In this document: piece by piece, positions 17,259 through 29,938 of the stretch | Numbering within the stretch: position 1 is the first letter of the stretch | How the letters are laid out: each line of letters begins with the position of its first letter | Origin: Thermoanaerobacter ethanolicus JW 200 | GTDB taxonomy: Bacteria > Bacillota > Thermoanaerobacteria > Thermoanaerobacterales > Thermoanaerobacteraceae | Direction: 5' to 3' | NCBI RefSeq assembly: GCF_003722315.1 | Contig: NZ_CP033580.1 | Span: 619,001-683,000 of the forward strand | DNA: 64,000 nucleotides | Made by a program: the position numbers and the translations under genes | The notes under the pieces: model-generated | The model's database searches: none | Told to the model about the DNA's origin: nothing | Seen by the model: the letters and a program-made list of their open reading frames with translations, nothing else

Positions 17259-18170
17259 ATGGAAGCTTTTAATTTAAAATCGAAAAGCAAGATTAATAAG
17301 AACTATTATGGTTATATCTTTACTTTGCCATTTATAGTTATATTTTTAGTTTTTAATCTATATCCACTTATTTATACATTTTACTTAAGTTTAACAGATA
17401 TGACTCTGATGAATTCGTCTTATCATTTTGTTGGATTTGCGAATTTCAAACAATTATTTTCTGATAACTATTTTTTAAAATCAGTAATAAATACGTGGAA
17501 AATTTGGCTTATTAATTTTATTCCCCAATTAACTATTGCTATGCTTTTAGCTATTTGGTTTGTCAATAACAGATTGAAAATTAAATTTATTGGGTTATGG
17601 AGAACGATTTATTATTTACCAAATATACTTATGCCAGTTGCAGTAGCTGCACTTTTTTATAATTTTTTCTCCCTATATGGTCCTGTAAATCAGATAGCAG
17701 TTCGTACAGGAATTTTAAAAGAAGCTTTTGACTTTTTTAGGAGTACTACTTGGACACAACTTATTGTGGCGTTTATTCAATGGTGGATGTGGTATGGAGT
17801 AACAATAATCTTTTTAATGGCAGGGCTATCTTCAATTTCACCTTCATATTATGAATCAGCTTTAGTGGATGGTGCTAATTCATGGCAAATGTTTACTAAA
17901 ATTACTCTTCCTCTTTTAAAACCGGTTCTAATATATGTACTTGTGACTTCGTTATCAGGCGGAATGCAGATGTTTGATATACCCTATTTATTAACTGATG
18001 GGACAGGATCTCCTGACGGAGCTATAAGAACAATGAGCGTTTTAATGTATATGAAATTTTCAAGTGGCGATGGTTATATTGGTGCTGCTGCTTCTGTTGG
18101 TGTTATGATTTTTCTTATAACTGCTATTGCAGCATTTATTATAATAAACCTGCTAAAAGAGAGGGAATAA
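17259..18170 (+). CDS. Sugar ABC transporter permease (MalF/UgpA type)
   Basis: This 303-residue integral membrane protein has about six hydrophobic segments and the EAA loop ESALVDGANSWQMF..ITLP near residues 202-221, the contact site for the ATPase. It forms a heterodimer with the next gene product for uptake of sugars delivered by the 15740 lipoprotein. The arrangement of two permeases followed by a GH3 glucosidase resembles the cglF-cglG-xglS group I recall from T. brockii. Confidence 0.9.
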   Translation: MEAFNLKSKSKINKNYYGYIFTLPFIVIFLVFNLYPLIYTFYLSLTDMTLMNSSYHFVGFANFKQLFSDNYFLKSVINTWKIWLINFIPQLTIAMLLAIWFVNNRLKIKFIGLWRTIYYLPNILMPVAVAALFYNFFSLYGPVNQIAVRTGILKEAFDFFRSTTWTQLIVAFIQWWMWYGVTIIFLMAGLSSISPSYYESALVDGANSWQMFTKITLPLLKPVLIYVLVTSLSGGMQMFDIPYLLTDGTGSPDGAIRTMSVLMYMKFSSGDGYIGAAASVGVMIFLITAIAAFIIINLLKERE

Positions 18171-18202
18171 AGACAAAAATTAGGCTAAGAAAGGATGGGA
18201 TT

Positions 18203-19045
18203 ATGAATTATAAACTTCGTATAAAATTTATGAAGATAGGAGTATATATCTTTTTAATTATACTTTTCTTACTTGCTATTTTACCTATATGGCTTTTGCT
18301 TGTTAATGCTACACGTTCCACACCTGAAATACAGCAAGGAGTTAGTTTGTTGCCAAGCAGTAATCTGTGGGTAAATTGGAATCATCTTACAGGGATGGGA
18401 GTAAACATATGGCGAGGCTTTTTAAACAGCCTTATTATATCTGTTCCAGTTACTTTTTTAACTGTTTATTTTTCAATGATGACGGCTTATGCAATTCATG
18501 TATATGATTTTAAATGGAAAAAAATGCTATATAATACTGTGGTACTTTTGACAATTGTTCCAACTCAATTAGTACCAATAATAGGATTTTATAAATATAT
18601 GGCATCTCTAAAATTATTAAATAGTTATATTCCGCTAATTGTTCCAGCTATTGCTTCGCCTCCAATGGTATTTTTTGCACTACAATATTTGGAATCTACG
18701 ATAGTAAAGGATTTAATAGAAGCTGCCCGTATCGAAGGAAGTGGAGAACTTGGAATTTTTCATAAAATTATTTTACCTATAGCAAAACCTGGTGCATTTA
18801 CAATGGGAATTTTATCTTTTGTTGCTTCTTGGAATAACTTTTTTACTCCATTTATGTTAATTTCAAAAATAGAAAAATATACGCTTCCAATGATTGTTAA
18901 ATTATTACGTGGGGATATGTATAGAACAGAATATGGAGCAATATACCTTGGTCTTGCAATCACGATGATTCCTATTATAATAGTTTATGCTATATTTTCA
19001 AAATATATTGTAAGCGGAATTGCAATGGGTGCTATAAAAGAGTAA
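18203..19045 (+). CDS. Sugar ABC transporter permease (MalG/UgpE type)
   Basis: This 280-residue inner-membrane permease has the EAA motif IEAARIEGSGELGIFHKI (about residues 173-190) and the family C-terminus SGIAMGAIKE. It is the second half of the importer whose other parts are at 15740 and 17259. It lies 32 bases downstream of the first permease and 29 bases before the GH3 gene, so it belongs to the same operon. The ATP-hydrolysing subunit must come from elsewhere, possibly the MsmK-like protein at 35137. Confidence 0.9.
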   Translation: MNYKLRIKFMKIGVYIFLIILFLLAILPIWLLLVNATRSTPEIQQGVSLLPSSNLWVNWNHLTGMGVNIWRGFLNSLIISVPVTFLTVYFSMMTAYAIHVYDFKWKKMLYNTVVLLTIVPTQLVPIIGFYKYMASLKLLNSYIPLIVPAIASPPMVFFALQYLESTIVKDLIEAARIEGSGELGIFHKIILPIAKPGAFTMGILSFVASWNNFFTPFMLISKIEKYTLPMIVKLLRGDMYRTEYGAIYLGLAITMIPIIIVYAIFSKYIVSGIAMGAIKE

Positions 19046-19074
19046 AAAAATAAAAGCAAAAGGGGGATTTTTAA

Positions 19075-21575
<2,501 letters not shown>

Positions 21576-21736
21576 AGCATTTTTCATAGTAATGTTGAAA
21601 TGTTCTCTCTTTATATCTAACTTAGCTGTATAATTAAAAGGTAACTACAAAATAAAAAATTATTTCAATTTTCTTTTAAGATTTAATATGTTATAATTCA
21701 CACTAGAAACAACAATATAAATAGAAGGGTGAACAA

Positions 21737-22939
21737 ATGATAACAGCGGATCAATTATTAGTTAAGCAAATAAATAAATCAATAGTGCTCAATACCATAA
21801 GAAAAAAGGGGAATGTTTCAAGAGCGGATATTGCACACATTACAGGTTTAAACAAGTCAACTGTATCTTTCCTTGTTGATGAACTTATAAACGAAGGGTT
21901 TGTGAAAGAAGAGGGGCCAGGAGAATCAAAAGGTGGCAGGAAGCCAATCATATTAAGCATAAATGAGAGAGCTGGATGCATAATAGGCATTGATTTAGAT
22001 GTAAATTATATACTAATTGTCTTGACCGATTTGATGGCAAATGTTATTTGGGAAAAGAAAATAGATATAAAAATTGGCGAGAACCAGCAAACGATTATTG
22101 AACGTTTGATAGAATTGATTGATGAAGCAATCTCAAATGCTCCTGAAACAATAAGAGGAATTTTAGGAATTGGGATTGGTGTTCCTGGCATTGTGGATTA
22201 CAAGAAAGGCAGTATATTATTAGCGCCAAATTTAAAATGGGAAAATGTACCTCTTAAACAAATTATAGAAGATAAATTCAAAATTAAGGTACACATAGAT
22301 AATGAAGCAAATGTAGGAGCTATAGGAGAAAAGTGGTTTGGAGCAGGGATTAAATATAACAATCTTGTTTATGTGAGTGCTGGAATTGGTATTGGTACAG
22401 GAATAATAATTAATGGAGAGTTATACAGAGGCACAGTAGGTCTTGCTGGAGAAATGGGACATATGACAATTGATATTCATGACCATCAGTGTAGGTGTGG
22501 CAATACAGGATGTTGGGAAAATTATGCTTCAGAAAAAGCATTGCTTGAATACATAAATACACAATTGCTGATGGGAAAGTCTGATGAGTATATAAACAAA
22601 AATAACTTTTATACACTGAGTGCTATTGATATTATCGATTATGCGCGAAAAGGGAGCAAAATAGCGGTAGAAGCTTTAAAAGAAATAGGAAGAAAATTAG
22701 GAGTAGGTGTAGTCAATATTATAAATACTTTTAATCCTGAACTTATAATTATTGGAAATACTTTGTCTTTAGCTGATGACTTAATTTTAAATGAAGTTTT
22801 AAAAGAAGTAGAGGAAAAAAGTCTTGTTTATAGATATTATAAAGTAAAAATAAAAACTTCCAAACTTCAATTCCATGCGGGGGCAATTGGAGCAGTATCT
22901 CTTGTTATTTCAGAGCTGTTTGCGTATCCTGGACTTTAA
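21737..22939 (+). CDS. xylR: ROK-family xylose repressor XylR
   Basis: This 400-residue regulator has an N-terminal winged helix (NVSRADIAHITGLNKSTVSF, about 26-45) followed by a ROK sugar-kinase-like domain. IGIDLD, GIGIGVPGIV, DNEANVGAIGEKWFG, the EMGHMTID segment and the zinc-binding CRCGNTGCWENY motif (about 251-262) are present. Members of this type repress xylose operons and are released by xylose. The likely target is the inverted repeat at 11662-11682. A TGTTATAAT extended -10 (21690-21698) lies upstream. ATG 21737 follows AAGGGTG. Confidence 0.9.
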   Translation: MITADQLLVKQINKSIVLNTIRKKGNVSRADIAHITGLNKSTVSFLVDELINEGFVKEEGPGESKGGRKPIILSINERAGCIIGIDLDVNYILIVLTDLMANVIWEKKIDIKIGENQQTIIERLIELIDEAISNAPETIRGILGIGIGVPGIVDYKKGSILLAPNLKWENVPLKQIIEDKFKIKVHIDNEANVGAIGEKWFGAGIKYNNLVYVSAGIGIGTGIIINGELYRGTVGLAGEMGHMTIDIHDHQCRCGNTGCWENYASEKALLEYINTQLLMGKSDEYINKNNFYTLSAIDIIDYARKGSKIAVEALKEIGRKLGVGVVNIINTFNPELIIIGNTLSLADDLILNEVLKEVEEKSLVYRYYKVKIKTSKLQFHAGAIGAVSLVISELFAYPGL

Positions 22940-22956
22940 TTATATGGGGTGTTGAC

Positions 22957-23874
22957 ATGGAAAAATTAAAAGCAATTATTATAGGACCAGGGAATATTTT
23001 TAATAAAGCCTATTTGCCTTTCATATTTAATTTAGATGAACTAAATATATTAGGTATTGTTGGAAGAAACAAAGAAAAGCTCCAAAAATATAAAGAAAGA
23101 TATGGTTGTGATGTTTACACAGAAATAGACGTTGCGATAAAACAAAAGCCAGATTGTGCTTTTGTACATGCAACCACAGATAGCCATTATGAAATAGTAA
23201 AAGAACTACTAAAAAGCGGTATTCACGTATATGTTGATAAGCCTATAACTGAAGAGATAGATAAGACAAAAGAACTTATAGATTTGGCTATGGACAAATC
23301 TCTTATTTTGAAGGTAGGTTTTAACAGAAGATATGCGCCTATGTATCAAAAAGCCTTAGCTTTGTTTGATGGCTTAAAACCTGAATTGTGCATTATGGTG
23401 AAAAACAGGAATAATGACATCAAAAATAGTGTTAAGTTTACACTTTATGACGATTTCATTCATGTAATAGACACTTTATGCTATATAGTTAAAGATGTTG
23501 ATGATATAGATGTAAATATTTCAAAAGAAAGAGATTCATTAAAATCCATAGAAGTAGTATTAAAATCTAATAGTTTTACAGCGATAGGAGTCATGCATAG
23601 AAATGGTGGAAAAGATTATGAAAGGTTAGAGATACACGGGCATGGCAAAAGTGCAGTTGTGGAAGACATGGAAAGTATAAGAATAATGGAAAATGGCAAA
23701 ATATATGTGCATAATTTTGAAAGCTGGGATACTATATCTTATAGAAGAGGTTTTGAGACTGCTGTAAAAAGCTTTTTAAAGGACGTATTAGAAGGGAATT
23801 ATGCAAATGACGAATTAAAATGTACTTTAAAATCTCACGAGATTATAGAGGAAATATTAAAAAAGGCAGTATAA
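22957..23874 (+). CDS. Gfo/Idh/MocA-family NAD(P)-dependent oxidoreductase
   Basis: This 305-residue cytoplasmic dehydrogenase has an N-terminal Rossmann fold (IIGPGNIFNKAYLP, unusual in having few glycines) and VHATTDSHYEIV. The DKPITEE motif (Lys-Pro, about residues 94-100) is the conserved catalytic lysine region. The C-terminal half is a beta-sheet domain. The family oxidises sugars or cyclitols; the substrate here is unknown. It starts 17 bases after xylR and ends at a terminator, so it is co-transcribed with the repressor. Confidence 0.8.
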   Translation: MEKLKAIIIGPGNIFNKAYLPFIFNLDELNILGIVGRNKEKLQKYKERYGCDVYTEIDVAIKQKPDCAFVHATTDSHYEIVKELLKSGIHVYVDKPITEEIDKTKELIDLAMDKSLILKVGFNRRYAPMYQKALALFDGLKPELCIMVKNRNNDIKNSVKFTLYDDFIHVIDTLCYIVKDVDDIDVNISKERDSLKSIEVVLKSNSFTAIGVMHRNGGKDYERLEIHGHGKSAVVEDMESIRIMENGKIYVHNFESWDTISYRRGFETAVKSFLKDVLEGNYANDELKCTLKSHEIIEEILKKAV

Positions 23875-23901
23875 AATCAGGGCACAAAAAGCCCTGATTT
23901 T
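23873..23901 (+). terminator. Terminator after the xylR unit
   Basis: AAAATCAGGGC (23873-23883) pairs perfectly with GCCCTGATTTT (23891-23901). It starts one base before the stop codon ends and isolates the ribose operon. Confidence 0.88.
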
Positions 23902-23950
23902 ATAATAATTAAATCACGTGAAAAGTTATAAAAAATTTTTATTTTTATTA

Positions 23951-24005
23951 TTGACAAAATGTCATTTTTATTTTATTATATAGTTAAGCGTTTTACTAAA
24001 ACGTT
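23951..24005 (+). promoter_or_regulatory. rbs operon promoter with LacI-type operator
   Basis: TTGACA (23951-23956), 17 bp, TATTAT (23974-23979). Right at the predicted start site lies AGCGTTTTACTAAAACGTT (23987-24005), a near-perfect LacI-family palindrome (half site AACGTTTTA, one mismatch). RbsR is the first gene, so this indicates autorepression of the whole rbs operon. Confidence 0.85.
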
Positions 24006-24033
24006 AAACTAAAATTTAATAGGTGATGAATTT

Positions 24034-25044
24034 ATGGCTGTAACAATAAAAGATATTGCAAAACTAGCGAATGTATCAATTACAACAGTATCGAGAGTTA
24101 TAAACAATAAAAGTGAAGGAGTTAGTGAAGAAACTAGAAATAGGATTCTTCAATTAGTAAAAGAATTGGGTTATCAACCTAATGCAATAGCACGAGGATT
24201 AGTTACTAAAAAAACTAAGACTATCGGTCTTATAATTCCCGATATTTCCAACCCATTCTTTCCTGATATTGCCCGTGGTGTAGAGGATAGTGCTCACATT
24301 TACGGTTACAACGTCTTCTTGTGCAATACAGATGACAATTTGGAGAAAGAAAGCGAGTATATAAATGCACTAAAAGAAAAATATGTCGATGGTATAATAT
24401 TTACCAGCAGTTCTATTCCTAAACATGAACACATTATGGAACTTGTCAAGAGTGGTATTCCTATTGTCATAATGGATAGACGTGTTGATTCTGAAGACAT
24501 TTACGGAGTTTTTCTTGATAACTATGAAGGTGGTTACATTGCGACAAAACATCTCATAGATTTAGGGCATAAAAAAATTGGTTGTATAACAGGACCACTT
24601 TATACAAAAAGTGCCAAAGAAAGACTAGAAGGATACAAAAAAGCATTAATAGAAAATGGTATGGATGTGGATGAAAGGTTGATATTTGAAGGAGATTATA
24701 AGATAAACAGTGGAATAATTGGAACTGAAAAGTTGTTAGGTAATAATGAAAATGTTACAGCTATTTTTGCATGCAATGATTTAATGGCATATGGAGCGTA
24801 CAAAACAATACGTTCATATGGGTACAAGATACCAGATGATATTTCAATAGTAGGGTTTGATGATATACAGCTTTCTCAAATACTAGAACCACAATTAACT
24901 ACTATAAAGCAACCTGCATATGATATGGGACTGACTGCTGCTCGAATGCTAATAAAACTTGTAGAAGGGAAAAAGTTAAAGAAAAAAATTATTAATTTTA
25001 GACCCCAGTTGATAATACGCCAAAGCACAAAAAATATTGGCTAA
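24034..25044 (+). CDS. rbsR: LacI-family ribose operon repressor
   Basis: This 336-residue protein has an N-terminal LacI helix-turn-helix (TIKDIAKLANVSITTVSRVI, residues 4-23), a hinge helix (NAIARGLVTKKT) and a periplasmic-binding-protein-like sensor domain (IGLIIPDISNPFF, then IPDDISIVGFDDI). It opens an operon with ribokinase, pyranase and a ribose ABC transporter, so D-ribose is the expected inducer. ATG 24034 follows AGGTGATG. Confidence 0.93.
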   Translation: MAVTIKDIAKLANVSITTVSRVINNKSEGVSEETRNRILQLVKELGYQPNAIARGLVTKKTKTIGLIIPDISNPFFPDIARGVEDSAHIYGYNVFLCNTDDNLEKESEYINALKEKYVDGIIFTSSSIPKHEHIMELVKSGIPIVIMDRRVDSEDIYGVFLDNYEGGYIATKHLIDLGHKKIGCITGPLYTKSAKERLEGYKKALIENGMDVDERLIFEGDYKINSGIIGTEKLLGNNENVTAIFACNDLMAYGAYKTIRSYGYKIPDDISIVGFDDIQLSQILEPQLTTIKQPAYDMGLTAARMLIKLVEGKKLKKKIINFRPQLIIRQSTKNIG

Positions 25045-25057
25045 AGGTGGTAAAAAG

Positions 25058-25987
25058 ATGGAGAAGATAGTTGTTGTTGGAAGTATTAATATGGACGTTG
25101 TGATACGAGTTCCGCATATTCCTGTAGTTGGTGAGACAGTTATTGCTTATGATTTGAAAAATTACGGCGGTGGTAAAGGCGCAAATCAAGCGGTATCAAT
25201 TGCAAGGTTGGGTGGAACGGTCTTTATGATCGGTAGAGTGGGAAATGATGAATATGGTAAGAAATTATATGAGGGCTTAAAAATTGATAGCATAGATGTT
25301 AAAGGGATAGAATTTGATTACGAAATACCGACGGGTACAGCTTATATTAATGTGAGTGAAAGAGGAGAAAACAACATAGTTGTTTATCAGGGAGCAAATA
25401 AAAGGCTTAATATAGAGCAAATAGAAAAACACGAAGATATTTTTGATGAAGCGAAAATGTGTGTAATTCAGTTAGAAATACCAGTTGAGACAGTAGAATT
25501 TGTAGTGGATTTATGCTACCGGAAAGGTATAAAAGTCATATTAAATCCTGCACCAGCATGTGAATTGCCTGATACGCTCTTAGAAAAAGTTTACATTTTA
25601 ACTCCAAATGAAACAGAACTGGCTTTTTTATCCAAAAGTAAAATAGAAACAATTGCAGATATAAAAAAGGCCTCAAAATATTTGCTGGACAAAGGAGTTC
25701 AAAACGTTATAACAACTATTGGAGAAAAAGGAAGCTTTTTTATCAATAAGGATACAGAAAAACTATTTGATGCGATCAAAGTTACTGCTGTTGATACAAC
25801 AGCAGCAGGTGATTCATTTACAGGAGCATTAGCAGTGGCATTAAGTGAAGGGAAGAACATTGAAAGTGCAATAGAATTTGCTACATACGTAGCAGCATTA
25901 ACGGTTACTAAAGAAGGCGCTCAGTCATCCTTGCCTTATAGAGATGAGGTAGAAAAATTTATTAAAGAAAGGGGTTATAACAAATGA
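25058..25987 (+). CDS. rbsK: Ribokinase
   Basis: This 309-residue PfkB-family kinase makes ribose-5-phosphate. The N-terminal GSINMDVV (7-14), the [10 protein letters not shown] substrate motif (about 39-48) and the C-terminal [17 protein letters not shown] signature with catalytic Asp are visible. An in-frame TTG at 25037 exists, but AAAGGTGG (25043-25050) points to ATG 25058. It begins 13 bases after rbsR and overlaps rbsD by ATGA. Confidence 0.95.
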   Translation: MEKIVVVGSINMDVVIRVPHIPVVGETVIAYDLKNYGGGKGANQAVSIARLGGTVFMIGRVGNDEYGKKLYEGLKIDSIDVKGIEFDYEIPTGTAYINVSERGENNIVVYQGANKRLNIEQIEKHEDIFDEAKMCVIQLEIPVETVEFVVDLCYRKGIKVILNPAPACELPDTLLEKVYILTPNETELAFLSKSKIETIADIKKASKYLLDKGVQNVITTIGEKGSFFINKDTEKLFDAIKVTAVDTTAAGDSFTGALAVALSEGKNIESAIEFATYVAALTVTKEGAQSSLPYRDEVEKFIKERGYNK

Positions 25988-26376
25988 AAAAGACATATTT
26001 GCTGAATAGTGAAATTTCAGAAGTTGTTGCAAGATTAGGGCATACAGATTTGTTGGTGATTGCTGATAGTGGATTACCTATACCAGATGGTGTTAAAAGA
26101 ATTGATATTGCTTTAACAAAAGGGATACCGAGTTTTAAAGATACATTAAATACGGTACTTACTGAGTTGGGAGTAGAAAAAGCATATATTGCGAAAGAAA
26201 TGATAGATAAAAATAACGATTTATACCTATACCTTCTCGAGCTATTTGGAGAAAAGCTAATACTTATTAGCCATGAAGATTTAAAGGCAATGTCAAAAAA
26301 CGCTAGAGCTATTATTAGGACTGGTGAATATAAGCCATATGCAAATATTATTTTAGAGTCAGGTGTGGAATTTTAA
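25984..26376 (+). CDS. rbsD: D-ribose pyranase
   Basis: This 130-residue cytoplasmic enzyme interconverts beta-pyranose and furanose ribose, the latter being the ribokinase substrate. The catalytic His20 (ARLGHTD) and Asp28 (IADSGLP) are present, and the C-terminus carries [13 protein letters not shown]. It overlaps rbsK by four bases and precedes rbsA by 22. Confidence 0.96.
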   Translation: MKKTYLLNSEISEVVARLGHTDLLVIADSGLPIPDGVKRIDIALTKGIPSFKDTLNTVLTELGVEKAYIAKEMIDKNNDLYLYLLELFGEKLILISHEDLKAMSKNARAIIRTGEYKPYANIILESGVEF

Positions 26377-26398
26377 CAATTCAAAGGGGGAATAATTT

Positions 26399-27889
26399 TT
26401 GGAACCCGTTTTAGAGATGAGGAATATAACGAAAAAGTTTGGCAATGTTAAAGTTCTGGATAATGTAAGCTTAACCCTTTATAAAGGTCATGTTTTAGCT
26501 TTATTAGGTGAAAATGGGGCAGGAAAGTCAACTCTGATGAAAATTCTCTGCGGCATTTATGAGAAAGATGAAGGAAGTATTTATATAAAAGGGGAAGAAG
26601 TAAATATAAGAAATGTCAAAGATGCTGAAAAATATGGCATTGCTATGATTCATCAGGAGCTCAATCTTATACCATCACTTAGTGTTGCTGAAAATATTTT
26701 TTTAGGCAGGGAATATCTAAAATCATTTAACGCTATAGATTGGAAAAAAATAAAGCAAGAAGCTGCTAAAAAGCTTAGTGAATTGGGTATGAATATAAAC
26801 GTTAATAGACTGGTAAAGCACTTGAGTGTTGGAGAACAACAAATGGTTGAAATAGCTAGAAGTTTATTGATGGATGCTGAGATATTAGTAATGGATGAAC
26901 CAACTGCTGCTTTAACAGAGGCAGAGACAAAAAAATTATTTGAAGTCATAAGATCGCTTAAATCAGAAGGACGAACTATTATTTATATATCTCACAGAAT
27001 GAATGAAATTTTTGAAATTTGTGATGACTATATTGTTTTAAGAGATGGACGCTTTATTTCTCAAGGCAAAATTAACGAAGTTACACGTGATGAGTTAGTT
27101 ACAATGATGGTTGGAAGAGAACTAAAAGAACAATATCCTCGTGAATCTGTTCCGCTGGGAGAGGAAATATTGCGAGTAGAAAATCTTAGTGTGAAGGGTT
27201 TATTTGAAAATATTAATTTCACAGTCAGAAAAGGTGAAGTAGTAGGGTTTGCTGGTTTGATAGGTGCAGGAAGAACTGAAGTGGCCAAAACAATATTTGG
27301 TTTTTATAAGAAAACCTCAGGTAAAATTTATCTTGAAAATGAGGAGCTAAAGATAAATAATCCAAAAGATGCTATTGATAATGGAATAATATATTTATCT
27401 GAAGATAGAAAAAATGACGGTTTGATATTAAAGCATACTTTAAAAGAAAATATGACGCTTTCGGCATTAAAAAGTATTTCTGATTATATGGGCACTATTT
27501 ACCATTCTAAAGAAAAATATTTAGTAAACCAAATGATTGAAAAATTAAACATTAAGACCTCTTCAATAAATCAAAAAATATCTAAACTGAGTGGAGGGAA
27601 CCAACAAAAAATTGCTATTGCCAAATGTTTATTGACAAATCCTAAATTAATTATTCTTGATGAACCAACTCGAGGCATTGATGTTGGAGCAAAAAATGAA
27701 ATATATAAATTGATTAATAATTTAAAAAAGCAAGGTATTGGTATAATTTTAATATCTTCAGAATTGCCAGAGGTTTTGAATATTAGCGATAGAATTATTG
27801 TAATGCATGAAGGAAGGATAACAGGCGAAATACTTCATGAAGAAGCGACAGAAGAAAAGGTAATGTTAAAAGCTGTAGGAGGGGAATGA
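26399..27889 (+). CDS. rbsA: Ribose ABC transporter ATP-binding protein
   Basis: This 496-residue tandem ATPase energises ribose import. The first domain has Walker A GENGAGKST (about 39-47) and signature LSVGEQQMVEIA. The second has the degenerate loop GLIGAGRTE and LSGGNQQKIAIAK, the usual asymmetry of the RbsA/MglA family. The start is TTG 26399, eight bases after AAAGGGGG. It is followed one base later by rbsC. Confidence 0.95.
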   Translation: MEPVLEMRNITKKFGNVKVLDNVSLTLYKGHVLALLGENGAGKSTLMKILCGIYEKDEGSIYIKGEEVNIRNVKDAEKYGIAMIHQELNLIPSLSVAENIFLGREYLKSFNAIDWKKIKQEAAKKLSELGMNINVNRLVKHLSVGEQQMVEIARSLLMDAEILVMDEPTAALTEAETKKLFEVIRSLKSEGRTIIYISHRMNEIFEICDDYIVLRDGRFISQGKINEVTRDELVTMMVGRELKEQYPRESVPLGEEILRVENLSVKGLFENINFTVRKGEVVGFAGLIGAGRTEVAKTIFGFYKKTSGKIYLENEELKINNPKDAIDNGIIYLSEDRKNDGLILKHTLKENMTLSALKSISDYMGTIYHSKEKYLVNQMIEKLNIKTSSINQKISKLSGGNQQKIAIAKCLLTNPKLIILDEPTRGIDVGAKNEIYKLINNLKKQGIGIILISSELPEVLNISDRIIVMHEGRITGEILHEEATEEKVMLKAVGGE

Positions 27890-27890
27890 G

Positions 27891-28847
27891 TTGAATTTAC
27901 CGGAAGAAAAAGTAACAAAAATAAATATTAGTGAATTTTTACTCAAAGCAAAATCTTTGATAGGCTTAGTAGGGTTAATCGTTGTATTTTCAATATTATC
28001 ACCAAGATTTTTAGATTATTATAATCTTACAAATGTTTTAAGACAGACTTCCCTAAATGCAATAATGGCTGTGGGTATGACGTTTGTAATATTAACAGGT
28101 GGAATAGACTTATCTGTAGGTTCTATATTAGCCTTTTCAAGTGCAATTACAGCTGGCATGTTAAAAGACGGTTCTCCATTAATTATAGCGGTATTAGCAG
28201 GTTTAATAATAGGTACCGGTTTAGGATTTTTTAATGGTTTTGTCATAATTAGATGGAATATACCACCCTTTATTGCGACATTTGCCATGATGACAATAGC
28301 AAGAGGTCTAACACTTGTATATACCAATGGACAACCAATAACGGGTTTAGGTGGGGCTTTTGGTTATATTGGCAACGGTTATATTGGGCCAATACCTGTA
28401 CCAATAATTCTTACGGTTCTTATCTTTGTGGTAGGTTATTACATTTTAAAGAATAATAGACTTGGAAGATATGTCTATGCTACAGGGGGCAATATACAGG
28501 CTGCTAAATTGGCTGGTATTAATACTAACAATATAATTCTATTTGTGTATTCTTTAAGTGGCTTTTTAGCAGCAATAAGTGGTTTAATAATTACTTCAAG
28601 GTTAAATTCTGCAGCTCCAACAGCAGGGCAGGGTGCTGAACTTGATGCCATAGCTGCGGTTGTACTTGGAGGTACAAGTTTATCAGGTGGCGAAGGGGGA
28701 GTAATAGGTACTCTGATAGGTGCTTTGATAATAGGCATTTTAAATAATGGCTTAAATTTACTTAACGTTTCGCCTTTTTATCAGCTTATAGCTAAAGGTG
28801 CAGTAATATTACTTGCTATAGCATTAGACAAGAAAGAAAGTAAATAA
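27891..28847 (+). CDS. rbsC: Ribose ABC transporter permease
   Basis: This 318-residue inner-membrane protein has about eight to ten hydrophobic segments. The family segments TGGIDLSVGS (about 65-75), YATGGNIQAAKLAGI (the ATPase contact) and VLGGTSLSGGEGG are present. The TTG start at 27891 follows AGGAGGGG. It belongs with RbsA and RbsB. An 86-base AT-rich gap separates it from rbsB. Confidence 0.95.
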   Translation: MNLPEEKVTKINISEFLLKAKSLIGLVGLIVVFSILSPRFLDYYNLTNVLRQTSLNAIMAVGMTFVILTGGIDLSVGSILAFSSAITAGMLKDGSPLIIAVLAGLIIGTGLGFFNGFVIIRWNIPPFIATFAMMTIARGLTLVYTNGQPITGLGGAFGYIGNGYIGPIPVPIILTVLIFVVGYYILKNNRLGRYVYATGGNIQAAKLAGINTNNIILFVYSLSGFLAAISGLIITSRLNSAAPTAGQGAELDAIAAVVLGGTSLSGGEGGVIGTLIGALIIGILNNGLNLLNVSPFYQLIAKGAVILLAIALDKKESK

Positions 28848-28897
28848 AGGGGGTGTTTTAGAAAGACTTTAATTAATTTAAAAACAAAAAATTTTAA

Positions 28898-28914
28898 AAA
28901 TTAAAAATTTAATT
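28898..28914 (+). repeat. Second copy of the AAATTAAAAATTTAATT palindrome
   Basis: This 17-mer, identical to 15679-15695, sits 20 bases before rbsB. Both copies precede genes for sugar-binding lipoproteins. A flanking TTTAATTAATTT (28868-28879) can partly pair with AAATTTAATTAA here, giving a weak hairpin that may mark RNA processing between rbsC and rbsB. Confidence 0.5.
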
Positions 28915-28933
28915 AAGAGGGGAGAGTTTAATT

Positions 28934-29857
28934 ATGAGAAAATCAAAAATTTTGTTCCTTTTATTAACATTTATTTTAACTGTTGTGTTAATTGCTGGAT
29001 GCAGTACAGGTAATACCAACAATACTTCAAATGCTAAAGGAGAAAAGACAATAGGTTTAGTTATATCGACGCTTAATAACCCGTTTTTTGTAACATTAAA
29101 AAATGGTGCAGAAGCCAAAGCAAAAGAATTAGGTTATAAATTGATAGTAGAAGATTCACAAAATGACTCTTCAAAAGAACTTTCTAATGTAGAAGATTTA
29201 ATTCAACAAAAAGTAGACGTTTTGCTTATAAATCCTGTAGATAGCGATGCTGTAGTTAATGCGATAAAAGAAGCAAATAGCAAAAATATACCGGTTATTA
29301 CTTTGGACAGGTCTGCAAATGGTGGAGATGTTATTTGTCACATAGCTTCAGATAACGTAAAAGGTGGAGAAATGGCAGCAGAGTTTATTGCAAAGGCACT
29401 TCATGGTAAAGGAAATGTGGTGGAACTTGAAGGTATACCAGGTACTTCTGCTGCCAGAGATAGAGGCAAAGGATTTGACGAAGCTATTGCTAAGTATCCA
29501 GATATAAAAATTGTAGCAAAACAAGCTGCTGATTTTGATCGTTCAAAAGGTTTATCAGTAATGGAAAATATCCTTCAAGCCCAACCTAAAATTGATGCAG
29601 TATTTGCCCAAAATGATGAAATGGCATTAGGTGCAATAAAAGCAATAGAGAGTGCAAATAGGCAAGGAATTTTAGTAGTTGGATTCGATGGGACAGATGA
29701 TGCGTTGAAAGCTATAAAAAATGGCAAAATGGCTGCAACGATTGCTCAGCAACCAGCTTTAATAGGTTCTCTTGGAGTAGAAATGGCTGACAAATATCTA
29801 AAAGGTGAAAAGGTAGAAAAATTTATACCAGCTGAGCTTAAACTTATAACGAAGTGA
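28934..29857 (+). CDS. rbsB: Ribose ABC transporter substrate-binding lipoprotein
   Basis: The 307-residue precursor has a signal peptide and lipobox IAGC (Cys23), then a Ser/Thr/Asn linker. The mature part is a type I periplasmic-binding fold: [30 protein letters not shown], and [15 protein letters not shown] near the C-terminal lobe. It captures ribose outside the membrane. Placing the receptor last, after a separate intergenic element, suggests independent tuning of its level. ATG 28934 follows AGGGGAGAG. Confidence 0.95.
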   Translation: MRKSKILFLLLTFILTVVLIAGCSTGNTNNTSNAKGEKTIGLVISTLNNPFFVTLKNGAEAKAKELGYKLIVEDSQNDSSKELSNVEDLIQQKVDVLLINPVDSDAVVNAIKEANSKNIPVITLDRSANGGDVICHIASDNVKGGEMAAEFIAKALHGKGNVVELEGIPGTSAARDRGKGFDEAIAKYPDIKIVAKQAADFDRSKGLSVMENILQAQPKIDAVFAQNDEMALGAIKAIESANRQGILVVGFDGTDDALKAIKNGKMAATIAQQPALIGSLGVEMADKYLKGEKVEKFIPAELKLITK

Positions 29858-29869
29858 TGATATGGAATA

Positions 29870-29894
29870 GGCGGAAATTATATCCGCCTTTTTT
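29870..29894 (+). terminator. Terminator of the rbs operon
   Basis: GGCGGA (29870-29875) and TCCGCC (29883-29888) with a 7-base loop are followed by TTTTTT. Confidence 0.92.
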
Positions 29895-29938
29895 ATAAAA
29901 ATTTCGAGAAGTAAAATTACATATTTTTTTAAAATTTA

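Noticed and set aside
25037-25057. TTG 25037 as ribokinase start
   Set aside because: It precedes the ribosome site AAAGGTGG and overlaps the rbsR end; ATG 25058 gives the normal N-terminus.
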